Source: Piezodorus guildinii
Taxonomy: Eukaryota; Arthropoda; Insecta; Hemiptera; Pentatomidae
Length of the DNA stretch: 64,000 nucleotides
Direction: 5' to 3'
NCBI GenBank assembly: GCA_023052935.1
Contig: CM041297.1
Location: forward strand, 93,837,521-93,901,520
Shown here in pieces: positions 33,796-44,865 of this stretch (position 1 is its first letter; each line of letters opens with the position of its first letter). The notes below the pieces were generated by a model. That model was not told where the DNA came from and made no database searches. It worked only from the letters and a program-made list of their open reading frames with translations. A program made the translations under genes and the position numbers.

Positions 33796-34404
33796 ATTAA
33801 GAACGGATATAGCTCAATTAATGCTGTCCGATATAAAAATGTCAATACACATTAAAACAAGTTTCCTTTTTTGAATTTATCAATGAAAGGATCTCCAGTC
33901 ATCTTATCCATTTAAAAAAATATCCACATGCTCGTATTGTTCGTAGATGAGAAGCCGATAGATTATTAGATAGATTAATAAAATTAATGGTTATCAATGA
34001 GAAGAAAAGTGAAGAATCCATAGAATGAAATGGTTAAGAATTACCAATATCAATCGCATCATGAACGATAAAATACTGAATATACAACAACCAGAGAGAT
34101 GGAGAAGAATAAAGGAAGATTGTTTCTTTCGCCACGAAGAGTTAATTGGAGTTTTATGAGATTATAAAGTCCGACATCATTAAGTTAAACCCATCCTTAA
34201 CTTGGCACATTAGCAAAATATTTAAAGGTTCGGAGACCCTAAATAATTCATTAATCTCTTACATTTTGAAATCCGCCATAAACAATCGAATTGATCGAAG
34301 CGAGATGAGGATTGGGAAGGTCCAAGACGTTAATGGCAACTTCAGAGTAATGAGTCGCGGTTTCGCAGGAATCGTTTCTTCTTTTTTAAGCTTAATCAAT
34401 TGAT
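33796..34404. other. Unassigned stretch, possible LINE scrap
   Basis: The plus frame near 34020-34130 (RMKWLRITNINRI...QPERWRRIKED) weakly resembles a LINE C-terminus. The open frame 34146-34403 has no recognised domain. Confidence 0.3.
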
Positions 34405-34682
34405 GACGTTTTTGTTTGTTTATTCATTGAACGTCAATTTATGCTATTGTGGCTAATTGGACGTTGTTACAGTGGGAGTCCTTAAGTTTTGTCAACCCAG
34501 GTTTTATTGGGATAGGGATCTTAAGCGAGTTAACCATCGCACAGGTTCGAGGCCACCTTTTGACGTACCTTCCGAAGAAAGACATAACTAAGGACTTGCA
34601 ACTCCTATTAAGAAAATCCTAGAACCACAACCTTGGGCATATAAAGCTGTTATGCTATCCACTACACCACAGGTAACCGCAT
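34405..34682 (-). repeat. SINE-1 copy
   Basis: The minus strand has the tRNA-like head near 34680-34620, the body with 'tgcgatggttaactcgcttaa' in pieces and 'ggactcccactgtaa', and the AAAT-type tail near 34405-34430. It aligns with 3341-3605 over its full length. Confidence 0.78.
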
Positions 34683-36785
34683 TCAGGAAGATTTAATGAG
34701 AATTTTAACAATAATGCTGCTAAAGTCAACTTAATATTAAATCGAACTGAAATGTAACTCTTTAACAATAAAAATAACACTGTTAAGGTGTTGGTGCCGT
34801 TAGCCGAGAGTTGAGGTTTTAGTAAAAAAGGCCTTCACGTAGTGCTGATTTTTTTTTTTTTTATCACTGAGAAATTATAAAATATTTACACAGTTGATTG
34901 AACGTATTTTGTATTGTATTTTTATTTGACTATTATTCACTGGAAATCTAATCTACTAAAGATAATATTATTAAATATTTATAATTTCATAATAATAATT
35001 CTTTAATAGTCTCCTGAAGTGAAATACTTGAAATAGTCGACTTGCTGAATGAGCACGGTTCTTTGATTGGTTGACACTTCACAGCTGTCTTCTATTGATA
35101 GAATTTAATCAGTCAATTTATTGCTGTACGAAACCCAGAGTTGAATCCGTCTCATGGGTAAAATTATCACAGAAATATAATAATTTAATTTATTATATTA
35201 AATATTTATAGTAAAAATAAAACAATGTAAACTTAAAGTGCCTAGTTAAAAAAAATAATACGAAATATATTTTTTTTGTTTTTTTAATTTTCCTGTTAAA
35301 TTAATAAATAAAATGAATATGAATTTAAAATTAGAAGTCTAAATAATAATGTACAAATCAAATTTTACTATATAATATTTAACCGTCTGTAAAATCAGCA
35401 TAAGGTCACTTATCTTATTATAAATGATAAGCACAGAGTGAGTTTATTAAAACTATGTTTATTATATTATATTTGTTTTTTCTTAAAAATGTTAAATATT
35501 TTTTTCAAACATTAATTTGGATATTTTCCTTCCTTTGGGAGAAATATATTTTAATAATGCATATAACATCCATGATATATAATGCAAAGTGAAGTAGTGT
35601 TGTATTCACAGTTTAATATTTTTTGGAGAAACACTTATAAATTAATTTTATTATTAATATTATTAACGGTATTTTTATGCTTGATATCATCCAAACTTGT
35701 TTAGTTTAAGTAAGAGAAAGCTTAATGATAGTGTTGATTAATTTGAGTGGAAGGTCACGAATTCAATTGGAGAAAGAATAGTAAATTGGAGGCAACTATA
35801 CTACTTCGAATCCCGGAACAGAATTCCGAAAAAGTTGAAGACAGTTGCAGTTGAAGACAGGCCGAAGCTTCGCACAGTGGGCAAAATCACCAATTTATGT
35901 GGACAAAAGTCAAGTCAAAAGTTTCGAATTTTCCAGTGCTTCACCTTTTTATTATTAGTTGGCAAGGCCCTTAATACTAATGTTTCCCTTCATAACGTGT
36001 TAACAAATAAATAGTAAATGAGTGAATCATTCCTGTTCGCACAAGTGCCTAATAACCGGCAGTGGGATTATCTTTATTCGATGGACATTTATTGTGTTCA
36101 AGGTATATTTATAGCAAAGTATTTTTGCTTTTATTTAACAATGGACATTGCTGAGACAGATAAGAAATTATATTTCCAAACTCGTTATTGAATATACATT
36201 GCAATCTCACCTGTAGCGTTAATTTACCAATTTGTTAATGTATGTCCTTATTGAATAATGAAAAACTATACAACCTCCAAATTACAACAATGATTTGTTT
36301 GTAGGATTTATTTTACCAATCCTTCTAGTCTTTAGATATTACAAAGAATTTTTGTGATTTTTTGCGTTTTGGGCGATACATCATTTTTTTCGTGTCAAAA
36401 GTTTTACAATCTATAATTTCAAGAATTTCCTAAATCATATAAAATACATCTATTAGCAGGTTTTAACAACTCCGAGCCATAATTATAATTTTTGTATTAT
36501 CTGTCCCATATTCTGGGACTTCAAACGTAAAATATAGGAAAGTTTTAGATTTTAGATAAATTGATATTTGACCACTGAGCGCTCGCTCGCCAATCGTGTT
36601 AAAAAATGAATTAGTTTTTATCATTTTCTTATAATTTTTTAAACTATTTTTTTCCGTATGTGTGACCTTAACGGTTAAAATATGGACAAGTTTCAGAATT
36701 TTGTCCACCTAAATCGGTCATATTGCCCAATGTGCGTCGATGGGAGAATTGTTTTGTCTGATCTCGGTGGCTTAGGCTTGAGCGC
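34683..36785. other. Long unassigned AT-rich region
   Basis: About 2.1 kb. A B-box-like ttcgaatcccgg near 35807 suggests a possible SINE head. Otherwise there is no gene, RNA or repeat end that I can support. Confidence 0.35.
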
Positions 36786-37070
36786 AGTATTTAGTGGAAA
36801 AACTACTTTTATTAAAAAGGTACGTTTCGGTTAACATCTTCAGGTGCATAACAATTTTTATCTTTAAGATGTAAGTAATTCCACATGAGGTATCTTCATG
36901 TCTGATAAAAAGATTGAGAAACAAGATATTTACTTCTTATAGACATGCCGTTTCTTGGTGGAATTACCACACACACTTTAAAGATATAAAATTGTTTTGC
37001 ACCTGAAGAAAGCCTATTAGCCGAAGCATTAAGCATTTTTTAATAAAATTGGTTAAGTAGAATAACAGCT
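36786..37070. mobile_element. Fold-back pair of Penelope-type LTR ends
   Basis: The arms are about 36786-36880 (minus) and 36957-37070 (plus). Read outward, both run 'gtggaatta', 'ctttaaagat', 'attgtt', a hammerhead-like core, then 'cattttttaataaaa'. The minus core (36847-36821) reads CTGAAGA then GTTAACC, GAAACG, so its helix II is collapsed. The plus core (37011-37036) reads CTGAAGA, then AAGCCTATTAGC, then CGAAGC, with the GAAA box altered. CUGAAGA is allowed by the hammerhead consensus CUGANGA. Confidence 0.65.
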
Positions 37071-37454
37071 CCCACTTTATATTAGTTAATCATAGAATAT
37101 GGGTGAACAAATTTTCTTGATTAATTTGAGACAGATTCATGGTTTATCGATTTGAAGTAATATTTAGAATAAGTTATACTTATTGTTGGTTCCATTATAT
37201 TATTTAATTAGCATTTCAACTTACCTCGCACTTAATAAAAAACTTAACAATTTAACATAGATCGGCGATAAAATAACTGAACTATATAACTAGAAGGAAG
37301 AGGAACCTCCCGAACACGGTTATAAATGCAGACTGCCCACAACCCCACCAGATCCTGTACCGCTGCCAAGTCAGCTGGTATCAGATATCTTTCGTTCTGC
37401 AACACATCTTACAGCCAGTTATCTCTGACCTGGACGAAATTAACGACAAATTTA

Positions 37455-37456
<2 letters not shown>
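37071..37456. other. Unassigned stretch
   Basis: The open frame at 37326-37538 runs into the TA tract and is not called. Confidence 0.35.

Positions 37457-37518
<62 letters not shown>
37457..37518. repeat. (TA)n microsatellite
   Basis: A TA run with one TT break near 37479. Confidence 0.95.
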
Positions 37519-37522
<4 letters not shown>

Positions 37523-37713
37523 TTTTAAAATCCTGTGAGAGAATCTAAAACGAAACACATGACGAAAGTTGGTAAGGACAAAGCACCTCAGTACGTCAGC
37601 CGGTGGCAGATTTAGGTCACCTATCAAACATACAACTGAAAATAATAATAAATAACTAACGCCCTTGTTTTGCACGAATGCAATTTAAATGTGGTGTCAC
37701 ATATGTTTAAAAA

Positions 37714-38484
37714 CCTGGTGCGGGCATCACACGACTTTCACTTACCTCGACTTTTAAAATCAATTTAAAAACTACTAAAAAAACATCTATTTAAAAAATA
37801 TTTGGGGTTGATTTTAATTAAACGTGTATTCATTTTCGTGGAAAACATGATTTAGATTAAATAATATAACTACATTAAATTGTTAATTAGTTATAAGTTT
37901 ATTCCCTATTCGTCACTTTATATTACCTTTTAGAACTTTGTGTATCAGATAATATTATGGTATATTATACGTATATATTACTGTTCTTAATATTAAAAAA
38001 AATTTTTTTTTTCTTTTATCCTTTATGGTTAATCTTTTGGAATGTAAAAAATTAAAGGTGGTTTAGAGGAAGGAAATTGATAATATCGGCATTTAAGCCC
38101 TGTCAGACTATTTCAACCAGAATGAAACCAACATGATATTAAAGCACATTAAGTTTTACATCGATATAGCCAGTTTAATAAAAATCGTAAAAAGGTGTAA
38201 AATACATGGTATAAAGTAGCACTTCCGGTCAACCGATTTAAGTGAAAATCGTGCTGTAACATCTCAGACTTATAGTTGTCTTAAATATGAAAGCTCAGTT
38301 TCGTTCGGCTTATCGTTTTTGCGCTAGACTTACCACACACACATTCCTTTTGTCGGGGCTTGGTCATTTGGAATCAAGAGACCCTAAAACGTTTATGTCC
38401 GTCGAAAACTGGAATTAGAAATTTTTCACGATTGCAATAATTCCCCTTAATATATATTTCATAATAGGTAAGTGAAAGTAAAAA
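37714..38484 (-). repeat. Rep-A, both ends present
   Basis: Starts with cctggtgcgggcatcacacg and ends with ataggtaagtgaaagtaaaa. At about 770 bases it is shorter than the 27225 copy because part of the middle (after 'ttctttt' near 38015) is deleted. Flanks are A/T runs, and I see no target duplication. Confidence 0.87.
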
Positions 38485-38499
38485 TTCAGTTTCGCCATA

Positions 38500-38790
38500 T
38501 AAGACTTTATCTCTTTGGGATTATGAGTCAATGGTAACGAAAAGTGAAAAATTTATGTTTATTTTATAACGTCTATTCAATATTATATTTAACCAGTGGC
38601 TACAAATATTATCGCAAAAATTAATTTAAAAAATGAGCCTTTTAGCGAGTTGAAAGTCTATAATGGAAAAGAGGCTTATCTTCGATATTTTTTTCATGAA
38701 TAGCTTAGTCACAGCTGTACTTTTAAAAATTTCGATCTTAAGAACATAGTATTTTTTGTATATGGTTTTTCGCGAAGTTTACACGGACAT
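38500..38790 (+). repeat. Dispersed repeat Rep-X copy
   Basis: Shares 'tagcttagtcacag', 'tgtacttttaaaaatttcga', 'cttaagaacatag' and 'cgcgaagtttacacgg' with 41750-41990 (minus) and partly with 31524-31620. Confidence 0.65.
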
Positions 38791-39270
38791 ATCTCATACA
38801 TACATAACACAGACACATAGGAATATGTAAGCAACGACAGTCATTTCATCTTGGCTCATCCCCTTTTAATTTAACATAAATTAAGACGAATGAACATCAA
38901 GAGATTATTTATATTGTGTGACATTACTGGATTAAAATATTTATTTTTTTAAACTTATTCCCTTTCGTCGAGTTGATGATAAAAACCCATTACATTAAAG
39001 GGAGACTGTAAGGAAAAGAAAAGAAAGAAGAAACTTCCTTTTGGGGAATGAATAACCACCAACACAGAGAAAGGATTGTCGAGGAAAAATGCGGGAGTGA
39101 ACAAAGAACAACCTTTTAAATAATGAGATGCTCGCTATTCGCATGTCTTGCAGGTGTTGGCTAAAAGAAGTTAAGTATTACAACAAAAGATAAAATAAAA
39201 TGCAGTAAAAACAACACAGAGCATCCGGTAACTGGAACAAAAAAAAAGTTCATACGCCTGTCTTATTTGT
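38791..39270. other. Unassigned stretch
   Basis: No gene was recognised. Confidence 0.4.
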
Positions 39271-39425
39271 TTGTTTATTTATTTAACGTCACTTTATGCT
39301 ACTGTGGCTAATTGGACGATACTACAGTGGGAGTCCTAAATTTTGCCTATCCAGGTTTTATTAGGATAGGGATCTTCAACGAGTACCTGACATCGCACAG
39401 GCCCGGGATCACCTTTTAACGGCAT

Positions 39426-39960
39426 AATAATAATAATAATAGGCTTACCGAATCCGAAGGTTCGATGCCGATACCACCAAATTCTGTCTACACAGACACG
39501 TCTAATGTTCACCGTTCAAGCTCATCCCCCGAGATCAGCCTAAACGCAATTATCCCATCGACGCTTTGGCCTAACTTTCGGACGTCTACTAGTCGGATTA
39601 GCGCATACCAACTTTCTCAGAAACCGCTCCTCATCGAGCCCAACAACTTTACTCTCCCATTTGAGTCTCCGCGATTCTATCAACTCAATTATATTCACAG
39701 GATACAAGTTCCGCAATTCCGCGTTGTGCAACCTTCTAAACTCCCCAGTGGCCTCATCTCTCTTGGGACCAAATATTTTGAGCAGTACCTTATTTTCGAA
39801 AACCTTAAGCCTTTGTTCATCCTTCAAAGTAAGCGGCCACGTTTCACATCCGTAAAGAACCGTCGAAAGAATAATAGTTTTATAAATTCTAACCTTTAAG
39901 TTTTTAGATAGAAGCCGCGAACTAAGTAACATAGCAACTCAATAATAACACGCATTTCTC
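39426..39960 (-). mobile_element. LINE 3' end with (TAA)n tail
   Basis: Minus-strand LINE whose 3' end is the (TTA)n tract at 39424-39440. The coding part is 39540-39932 and the 3' UTR is 39441-39539. The same 3' end, with the same triplet tail, recurs at 45849-46098, so this is a real family and not a chance tract. The upstream limit is approximate. Confidence 0.82.
39540..39932 (-). pseudogene. LINE ORF C-terminal region
   Basis: A single open frame of 130 codons. Key blocks are YKTIILSTVLYGCETWPLTL, EQRLKVFENKVLLKIFGPKR and then a worn C-terminus ESRRLKWESKVVGLDEERFL. It ends with RRPKVRPKRRWDN. The VLYGCETW.L...EQ.L.VFE.K.L.KIFG pattern is very common in arthropod LINEs. The usual RRL.WAGHV block reads RRLKWESKV here, a sign of decay. 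The listed Met is not a true start. Confidence 0.88.
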
Positions 39961-40140
39961 ACCTTTAATCGGGACTTTATTTCTTCCTGAATTTCATTTT
40001 TTCTTGTTATCATTGAACCTAAATACTTGAATTTCTCTACGTGTTCAAAAGTATGCCCTGTATATCAATATCACCAAGAAGGACGGCATAACTAAGGATT
40101 TTTTACTCCCATTAAAAAATCCTAGGACCTGTCATTTCAA

Positions 40141-40898
40141 AGCTTAGCTTTATTTAACGATTCCTATGATAAGGTAGATAGAGAATAAACTCTCCAAACG
40201 ACAGGGAAACCAGGAGTAATCAAAAGTGGGTCGCTATTGATTTTGAGGTAGAATAGAGAAAGAATTCAGTTCTTTGGGTAAACCCACAAATATCCACATG
40301 CTTAGTGCAACAAATAATCGTCAAAATTAATATTTAATAACATCATGCCTTTTATTGAAATTAATTGCACATAACTTTCATAAAACTCATGAATATAAAA
40401 CCTGGGTTACGATTCAGTAGTCCTATCTTTTGTCCTAAATGTGGCAGGCTGTATCACTTGCCAAAAGAGAAACTATTTGTCTCTAAAAATAAATTGAAAT
40501 GAAGCATAGATATAGTGTATATTAAATATTTTATTCATTTTTTTTTTTTTCTTTTCGTTTATGAAAAGGTTTTCGTCTGTTATCCGTGCGAGTGTGTTTC
40601 CAAAAAAACATGATAATGAATTCTAAGAAAACATTAAAGTTCATGTTATATAGACAAATAACAACGTAAACTAAGTAGGCTTATTGAATTTTGAAAAAAA
40701 TCGCTGTAATATAATAGCATCCAAATACTAATGGGTCAATCTATTCGAAATCGTCCAAACATTGCCCCGCTCAACATTTTTGATTTTTTAACCAATTAAA
40801 TTATATGTTTTCCTGAATATAAAACCGTGGATACAATCTTTTTCTGAGTAATACTTTTAGTGTTATAGTTAACTTATCATATAAGGATATTATCTATT
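40141..40898. other. Unassigned AT-rich stretch
   Basis: No gene was recognised. Confidence 0.4.
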
Positions 40899-41289
40899 AT
40901 TGAGACGTTGATTTCCAAAAGGTACTAAAGGACATTTTTTACGAAATTGATTTTTTTTACACATTTGTATTCTCATCACTTTTCGTAATCTAAATCTTCT
41001 ATTTTATTTTATCTAATGAGCTCTCAAGTCCTTAAAAAAAATCGATTTAGAAATTCGGCCATTTTCTAAAAGTGCTAATTACGCATTTACTTTCGTTCCA
41101 ATTCATACTAAAAAATTTCATTCCAAAACTTTAATATGATGTTATTAATATAGTAAAAATACAATTCTAGATTTTAATGCAAAAAGACCGAAATTAGGTA
41201 GTTTAATAATAAAGTAATTAGAGATTTTCGCGCTTCCTGTAAAATTTCCTAGAATGGATATAGTACCTTAGGAAATCAACGTCTCAATT
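40899..41289. mobile_element. MITE with 28-base inverted ends
   Basis: The left end attgagacgttgatttcc plus aaaaggtacta (40899-40926) pairs with the right end tagtacctt-aggaaatcaa plus cgtctcaat (41262-41289). The 391-base element has no coding capacity. A second, partial copy of the right end is at 59885-59955 ('cctagaatggatataggtac'). No clear target duplication was found. Confidence 0.8.
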
Positions 41290-41640
41290 GTTTCATCATT
41301 TTTTATTCAGTCTATTTAATATTTATAAACTAGGCAATAACCATTATTTAAAAATATATATTAAAAAAAGGACAATGCTTGCATGATTCAAATTTCTATA
41401 AAAAGTAGTGAAATAATAAGACCATACAAGAAAAGTAAAAAATAAAGATAAACCTGAGACTCCTTTCTAACCTCACTTGTTACAAATATTTAGGCGATGT
41501 AAATTTTTTCAATAATTTTCTTTGCTACTTGGGTAATGTGTTGTAGGGGAAAAATTGTATAAAGTATTCTCATTATTCTATATTTTGTTTCGTTCTGAAA
41601 TATGGAAAATTATCGGAGTTAGTAATTTTTAAAGAAAATG
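41290..41640. other. Unassigned AT-rich stretch
   Basis: No gene was recognised. Confidence 0.4.
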
Positions 41641-41990
41641 TTATTTCAGGAGTGAAGAGTTTTATAACTCGGGATCTAGCTCAGTCTCAGTCATCCTATT
41701 TAAATCACTTATACTCATTGTATAGATGGGTAATCTGTATTAGTTTCATAATTTTTCCCTTAGTCCCATTTAAGACTTTTCCGTGTAAACATCGCGAAAA
41801 TCGATATTTTCAGTAAATAAATTAATATTCAAAAGAGGACTATATTCTCAAGACCGACATTTTTACAGCAAGTAGGACTATGACTAAGCTATATAAGAAA
41901 AATAATCAAAGAGGAGTCTCTATTCACTTATAAACTTTTAATTTGCTAAAAGTCTCATTTTTTATTATTTTCTAAAAAAAATTAAACTAC
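41641..41990 (-). repeat. Dispersed repeat Rep-X copy
   Basis: The minus strand carries 'ttatatagcttagtcatagt', then 'cctacttgctgtaaaaa', 'cttgagaatatagtcctctt' and 'cgcgatgtttacacgg'. These blocks match 38690-38790 and 31540-31600 in order. Confidence 0.7.
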
Positions 41991-42140
41991 TTTCATCACT
42001 ATTTACGTAATTTGTTTTGGGGACAAAAAAATGTCAGGCATATCCATTTTGATTTCTACCAAATTAAAAGAATTAGAATGATTTTCCCAAAACATGTTTT
42101 CACCCGCAAAGCTGACTTAAAATGGCTGCAACACTTAAAG

Positions 42141-43259
42141 TTTTTTTTTTTTTTAACAACAATTTTTATTGAGAAAAATTACAATCTGTCCCAATTTGGA
42201 CATCAATAGTAGTGCTGAAAGATATCCTACATACTACATTCATACAATATTTACACGGCATAAAATTACAATGAAATATATACACAATAATGAATCAATA
42301 CAATAAAGTCAAGAATTCACTTATACCTATATACACAAACACACACTCATACATACATCACATTGAGTGGAGAATCTAGCCAGTGCTAGAACTCCAATAT
42401 ATTTACAAAAGGTCGCGGGACCACTGCTTCTACCTTCTAGGTGGGTTGTATGGATGAGTGGAGCTGGATAGAGATTGAGCTAGAGGATTAGGATGATGAA
42501 TGAGGTTCTGGTGGAATTTGGAAAAATTGGATGGAATTAGGTCTGAAATAAATGGAACATTAAGGTCGTGGTGCAAGGTATAGTTGGAGACATAATAAGG
42601 AGCATTTACTATTGCACGGAGGACTTTTGATTGAAAGGATTGAATGCGTTTGATGTTAGTACGTTTAGCTGTCCCCCACAGTTCAAGTCCGTAGGTCCAG
42701 ATGGGCTTCAGTATTGTCTTGTAGATTAATAATTTGTTGTCAACTGTAAGTTCATATTTTCTGTTGAGTAGTCGGTATAACTGTCCGAATTGTCGGTTGA
42801 GTTCTTGTATGTGGGTCCCAAGTCAATCTTTTGTCTAACAGTAATTATACCGGACTGTATCTGAGAGAGGAATTGGTAATGAGTTGAAATAAACTGGCGG
42901 ACAGGATTTTCGACTAAGAGTAAAGGTTATGTGTTTACATTTGGCTTCGTTCACCTTTACACGCCAGTTATTACACCAGTGTTCGATAAGGAAAAAGTGT
43001 CTCTGCAGGTTTAAGGATGCTGTCTGGATTGGAACTGGATGATAGGATGGCGGTGTCGTCTGCAAAAGTTGCCAGAAAGGTATCAGGATGTGTAGGAATA
43101 TCAGCAGTGTAAAGGATGTAAAGGACGGGTCCCAAGACGCTGCCTTGAGGAACACCGGCCTCAACGGAATAAAGGTTAGAAACTTCTACACCACAGCGAA
43201 CTCGGAAGGAACGGTTTGAGAGATAGGATCGGAGAATGAGGTATAGAGACTGGGGTAAA
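42141..43259 (-). mobile_element. 5'-truncated Jockey retrotransposon
   Basis: The minus strand runs from within the reverse transcriptase (43257) to a T run on the plus strand (42141-42154) that is its poly-A tail. A 6-base repeat ttaaag flanks it (42135-42140 and 43260-43265) and may be the target duplication. The coding region has several frameshifts and stops. It is the longest LINE copy in the window (1.1 kb) and is related to 6667 and 33521. Confidence 0.88.
42500..43250 (-). pseudogene. Jockey ORF2 pseudogene (RT palm to C-terminus)
   Basis: The blocks occur in the expected order but in different frames: EAGVPQGSVLGPVLYILYTA near 43170-43110; TFLATFADDTAILSS near 43085-43045, the reverse-transcriptase active site with both aspartates; NNWRVKVNEAKCKHITFTL near 42975-42920; LDKRLTWDPHT near 42830; and the tail. 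The open frame 42835-43164 merges two of these regions but misreads the FADD segment as another frame, so an indel lies near 43000-43060. The active site is preserved, but the gene is broken. Confidence 0.85.
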
Positions 43260-43560
43260 TTAAAGTATTAGCATGAAAAATATTTTATCCACGGTTTTAT
43301 ATTTAGGAACCGAAGGAAATAACCGGTAAAAAAATCTTGAAAATCAAAAATATTGAGTGGCAAAATTAATGAAAATTGGATGGTTTCAAATGGATTGAGC
43401 CTAATCTATTCCAAAATTACACATCTTTGCTAAAATTAGATGTAAGCTTTCCTGAAACATCAAGTTCTTCTCGGTTATAGTAAAGTAACAAACGTTGAAG
43501 ATTATTATTTATTACTATCCTTACATCACGGATGTGTCACCTACCACAATGCCTCTTGTT
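43260..43560. other. Unassigned stretch
   Basis: No gene was recognised. Confidence 0.4.
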
Positions 43561-44110
43561 TTGAACAATAAATTCTGTTAAATCGACTATCATTTAGCTT
43601 CTGTACTCGTACTCAGCAGAGAGAAGGTCAGCCACAACCTCCTTTTATTTTATTTTTTAACTATTTTAGTTTTTATTACTCTATTACTGCTTATAACTAT
43701 ATACTTTGCTATAAGACTTCATTTATGCTTTAAGGTTCATATCTCCTGTTAAATTAATACACTACCCTTTAAACTTAATAGTTACTTTTCATTTTCTATT
43801 TTATTATTCAATTTGGCATTGCTCTTGCATCATTCATTCTTCATTTTTATTTCACATTCATTTTTTATTTCTCTATTTATTCATGTTGATGTATTAAATA
43901 ATTTCTTTATTAGTTTTTATTACTTTATTTTACTGTTCTTATGTTTTCATTTTTATTTCGTTAATTTTGTAAGCTGCTTCATGTTATTATCCGACACCTA
44001 CACTGTATCTTGTTTTTTTAGTTCTGATGAAGATCCGCAACGTGGGTCGAAACGTTGTTTGACAAAAAGGTTGTTTCCTATTTTGTAATATTTTTTGACC
44101 GCCACCCGAA
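43561..44110 (+). repeat. Penelope-type 3' region and LTR (probable)
   Basis: A T-rich non-coding stretch leads to an intact hammerhead at 44024 and then 'ttttttgaccgccacccgaa'. The same final order (hammerhead, then 'ttatgaccgcacccccaacc' read on the minus strand) follows the Penelope endonuclease at 23042-24645, so this is probably the 3' end of a sister copy. No endonuclease coding sequence remains upstream, and the left limit is approximate. Confidence 0.6.
44024..44058 (+). ncRNA. Hammerhead ribozyme, intact core
   Basis: CTGATGA at 44024-44030; helix II gatcc/gggtc (44032-44048) with one G-U pair closes over gcaacgt; GAAAC at 44049-44053; then GTT. Both invariant boxes are present and helix II has five pairs. 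The cleavage triplet would be GUU, which is permitted but slower than GUC. Helix I pairing beside the core is weak. Confidence 0.75.
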
Positions 44111-44236
44111 TCATCACATCCTTCATATCCAACACACGTTAGACTATTTTATCTTCAATGAAATAATGCAGCGATAACATATTTGTTAAACAACGTATAA
44201 GGTTTCACCCACAACCGTCAAGTTTTCTTTTCTGTT

Positions 44237-44350
44237 ATGTTGGAGTCTCTTAGCCCAGATTCGAACCACGAAATTGTTTTATCTCATGGGCTCATTCAGA
44301 CCCGGGTCCGTGATTCAAGTGTCAGATGGCTTGCTTATCCACTTTGGCTC
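44237..44350 (-). repeat. tRNA-like SINE head (probable)
   Basis: The minus strand has an A-box-like gtggataagcaagcc near 44340-44326 and a perfect B-box-type ggttcgaatctgggc at 44269-44255. The spacing of about 60 bases is wider than in a tRNA. No tail or target duplication was resolved. Confidence 0.45.
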
Positions 44351-44865
44351 ACCCGAAAGAGCTTTAAGGATTGCCCTTCTATTTTTTTTATTTTTTTTTT
44401 ATATAAATCGATTGAAAACATAGAATGATCCTTTTTTTTTACTTTTTAAACCATAAATTATTAAAGAGACTATTCGCAAACATACTGCCTAACTAAATAA
44501 ACCCGACCGACTTACATCATTGACGGATCTATAAGAGCGATATTTGTCATAACTGCACCTTGCACCTGATCGAATGCAGTTAACCCAAGGCTCGTTAGAA
44601 GACGGAAGCTCCGCTAACGAACTGGCAGACTGCTTTGACAAGTGCTACCTCGTTAAGCGTCCTTGTGTGGGCTCTGATGAAGGTGGCATTGGATCGACTC
44701 TTAACATTACCGAACGATAATTTATCACCACTAACAGTATACGAACACAATAAAATGGTAAATTTTTAACAATTAATATTATGAATAGTATGAGCAATAT
44801 AAATCTAGGATATATAATTAAACTTACATCAGTTAAATAGTGTATACTTTCAAATTATTATTTGG
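44351..44865. other. Unassigned stretch
   Basis: The GC-richer 44505-44720 part contains CTGATGA at 44674 but no GAAA box, so it is not a hammerhead. No gene was recognised. Confidence 0.4.

Larger units (their letters stand above)
39271..40140 (-). repeat. SINE-1 copy interrupted by a LINE
   Basis: The SINE-1 tail and body occupy 39271-39425 and the head-side part 40075-40140 ('aaggacggcataactaagga', 'ttttttactcccattaaaaa'). The LINE fragment at 39426-40070 lies between them. I could not define a clean target duplication. Confidence 0.72.

Noticed and set aside
39465..39899. 144-codon plus-strand frame
   Set aside because: It is the opposite-strand shadow of the LINE frame at 39540-39932, which has clear family blocks.
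43813..44088. 91-codon hydrophobic frame that could be a membrane protein
   Set aside because: It is built from T-rich low-complexity DNA and reads straight through the hammerhead motif.
44674..44700. CTGATGA followed by a possible hairpin, like a hammerhead
   Set aside because: No GAAA box follows within a workable distance, and the flanks do not match the other hammerhead copies.
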